Source of the DNA: Tepidimicrobium sp.
GTDB lineage: Bacteria > Bacillota > Clostridia > Tissierellales > Tepidimicrobiaceae
Assembly (NCBI GenBank): GCA_012839395.1
Contig: DUNJ01000056.1
Location: forward strand, 1 to 24,209
Reading direction: 5' to 3'
DNA length: 24,209 nucleotides
Shown: positions 23,148 to 24,209 of the stretch, piece after piece
Numbering within the stretch: position 1 is the first letter of the stretch
How the letters are laid out: each line of letters begins with the position of its first letter
The notes under the pieces: model-generated
What the model saw: the letters and a program-made list of their open reading frames with translations, nothing else
Databases searched by the model: none
What the model was told of the DNA's origin: nothing
Program-made: the position numbers and the translations under genes

Positions 23148-23948
23148 TTGAAGATCTACATAAGTGCGGATATAGAAGGGGTTGCCGGGATAGCAGCTTG
23201 GGAGGAGGCTAGGAGCAGTTCCGCCAGCTTTCCCTATTTTGCTCGGCAGATGACAAGGGAAGTGGCAGCGGCTTGCAAAGGAGCTAGCAATGCAGGTGCC
23301 GATGAGGTATGGGTAAAGGATGCTCATGGTTCTGGGAGGAATATGGATCCATCTATGCTACCGGAAAATACAAGGCTTATAAGGGGATGGAGCGGTCATC
23401 CCTATAAGATGCTCCATGGGATAGATAAAACATTCCATGCAATCGGATTTGTAGGGTATCACTCCCATGGTGGTGCCAATACCAATCCATTAGCCCACAC
23501 CATTAGCAGTGTTACAATAGACTATATGAAATTAAATGGAGAATACCTAAGTGAATTTTTACTCCACGCCTATCTAGCCTCATATCTAGGGATCCCCATA
23601 GCTTTTTTAAGTGGAGATAAGGGCATCTGCCAAGAGGCTAAAAAGTTCAATAAAAACATAGTTACGGTAGCGGTAAATGAGGGAGCTGGGGCGTCATCTA
23701 TAAGCCTCCATCCCAATAGAGCCATAAGGCTTATAGAAAAGGAGATGGGAAATGCGTTGAGAGGGGATTTATCCCAAAACCATACGGAATTGCCAAAGCA
23801 TTTTAAGCTGGAGATAGCCTACAACGATCATACTGTTGCCTATAGATATTCCCTCTACCCTGGGGCAAGGCGGAATTCCCCCAATAGCATAGTATTTGAA
23901 ACCGATGACTATTATGAGATAATGAGGGCTACATCTTTCCTGGTGTAA
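23148..23948 (+). CDS. dppA: M55 family D-aminopeptidase (DppA-like)
   Basis: A 266-aa zinc metallopeptidase of family M55, which in B. subtilis (DppA) cleaves D-Ala-containing peptides, recovering D-amino acids from peptidoglycan. Metal-binding residues are at the expected places: D8 and E10 (SADIEGVAG), H60 (VKDAHGSG), H105 (GYHS) and E132 (NGEYLSE). Length matches the family. The start is TTG 23148, four bases after a strong GGGGGGAGG, with no in-frame ATG. It lies 192 bases after the amidohydrolase, so the two may have been one transcription unit before the nucleotidyltransferase debris came between. The dpp transporter genes that accompany dppA in Bacillus are not in view. Confidence 0.93.
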   Translation: MKIYISADIEGVAGIAAWEEARSSSASFPYFARQMTREVAAACKGASNAGADEVWVKDAHGSGRNMDPSMLPENTRLIRGWSGHPYKMLHGIDKTFHAIGFVGYHSHGGANTNPLAHTISSVTIDYMKLNGEYLSEFLLHAYLASYLGIPIAFLSGDKGICQEAKKFNKNIVTVAVNEGAGASSISLHPNRAIRLIEKEMGNALRGDLSQNHTELPKHFKLEIAYNDHTVAYRYSLYPGARRNSPNSIVFETDDYYEIMRATSFLV

Positions 23949-24052
23949 TAGCATATAACATATAAGTAGGGATATTAGATTTAGGAAGCTATTATATGAC
24001 CAAGGACATAATTAGACATTGGGCATAGAACGGGGGAAAACAAGGGATTAGA

Positions 24053-24165
24053 AGTTAAAATAGAGTCCGATAGAAGTTACTATCCTTCACCATAGGGGTT
24101 GTAGAGGATATCTGCTAGTTTTTAGCTAAACATAGTGGAGTCCGATAGGAGTTTTAATCTTCCCT
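24053..24165 (+). repeat. Degenerate direct repeat, 75-base period, two copies
   Basis: GAGTCCGATAG occurs at 24063-24073 and 24138-24148, with related flanks: TAAAATAG before and AAGTTACTATCCTTC after the first copy, TAAACATAGTG before and GAGTTTTAATCTTCC after the second. The 261 bases from 23949 to the window end hold no gene that I can see. The array could continue beyond the edge. Confidence 0.5.
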
Positions 24166-24209
24166 CAGGCAATGGTAATGATATATAGATATTGGAATAT
24201 TTGAAGTGA

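Noticed and set aside
24063..24148. Further sigma-28 promoters, because TCCGATAG occurs twice
   Set aside because: No TAAA at 15 bases upstream: the nearest TAAA boxes are about 6-7 and 10 bases away.
24053..24165. CRISPR array
   Set aside because: Only two degenerate copies with mismatched flanks and no cas gene in the window.

Overview
The window reads as chromosome of an anaerobic, motile, low- to mid-GC Firmicute, most like Clostridia/Tissierellia. Signs of this are the purine-rich coding strand with heavy use of ATA (Ile) and AGG (Arg) codons, strong AGGAGG-type ribosome sites, frequent TTG starts, a tungsten-type aldehyde ferredoxin oxidoreductase, an S-box (SAM-I) riboswitch and the Bacillus/Clostridium comF-flg-fliW-csrA-hag gene order. 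Almost all genes lie on the + strand. No tRNA, rRNA, CRISPR array, IS element or prophage gene was seen.

Region 1 (1-2450): a probable molybdenum/tungsten-cofactor riboswitch with its own intrinsic terminator precedes an aldehyde ferredoxin oxidoreductase gene. That gene overlaps a MoaD-like sulfur-carrier gene by one base, so enzyme and cofactor-synthesis protein share a cofactor-sensing leader. Region 2 (2450-5310): a decayed stretch with protein-like open frames but no credible gene, an AEC-family permease, then promoter, SAM-I riboswitch, terminator, metK and terminator. Region 3 (5340-6710): a compact cassette of a small sigma-70-like factor, a DUF1659 protein, a DUF2922 protein and a 47-aa YvrJ-family membrane peptide, closed by a strong terminator. 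The function of this set is poorly understood.

Region 4 (6760-17060): a long colinear run of recD2, comF (comFC), yvyF-like, flgM, flgN, two different flgK paralogs, flgL, fliW, csrA and a receiver/HD-GYP phosphodiesterase. This is the B. subtilis comFC-yvyF-flgM-flgN-flgK-flgL-fliW-csrA-hag order with three changes: RecD2 instead of ComFA, a second flgK, and an HD-GYP gene between csrA and flagellin. Region 5 (17090-18255): flagellin with its own near-consensus sigma-28 promoter. Its leader carries a hairpin presenting AGGA (a textbook CsrA site) and a second GGA in the Shine-Dalgarno. With FlgM (anti-sigma-28), FlgN (hook-filament chaperone), FliW (CsrA antagonist) and CsrA upstream, much of the circuit controlling filament assembly is contained here.

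Region 6 (18256-24209): a looser area. It has a coiled-coil relic, a minus-strand DUF2225 zinc protein, a relic hydrophobic frame, a Cache-type chemoreceptor, an amidohydrolase flanked on both sides by apparent nucleotidyltransferase remnants (its C-terminus may be borrowed from one), an M55 D-aminopeptidase, and a degenerate direct repeat at the right edge.
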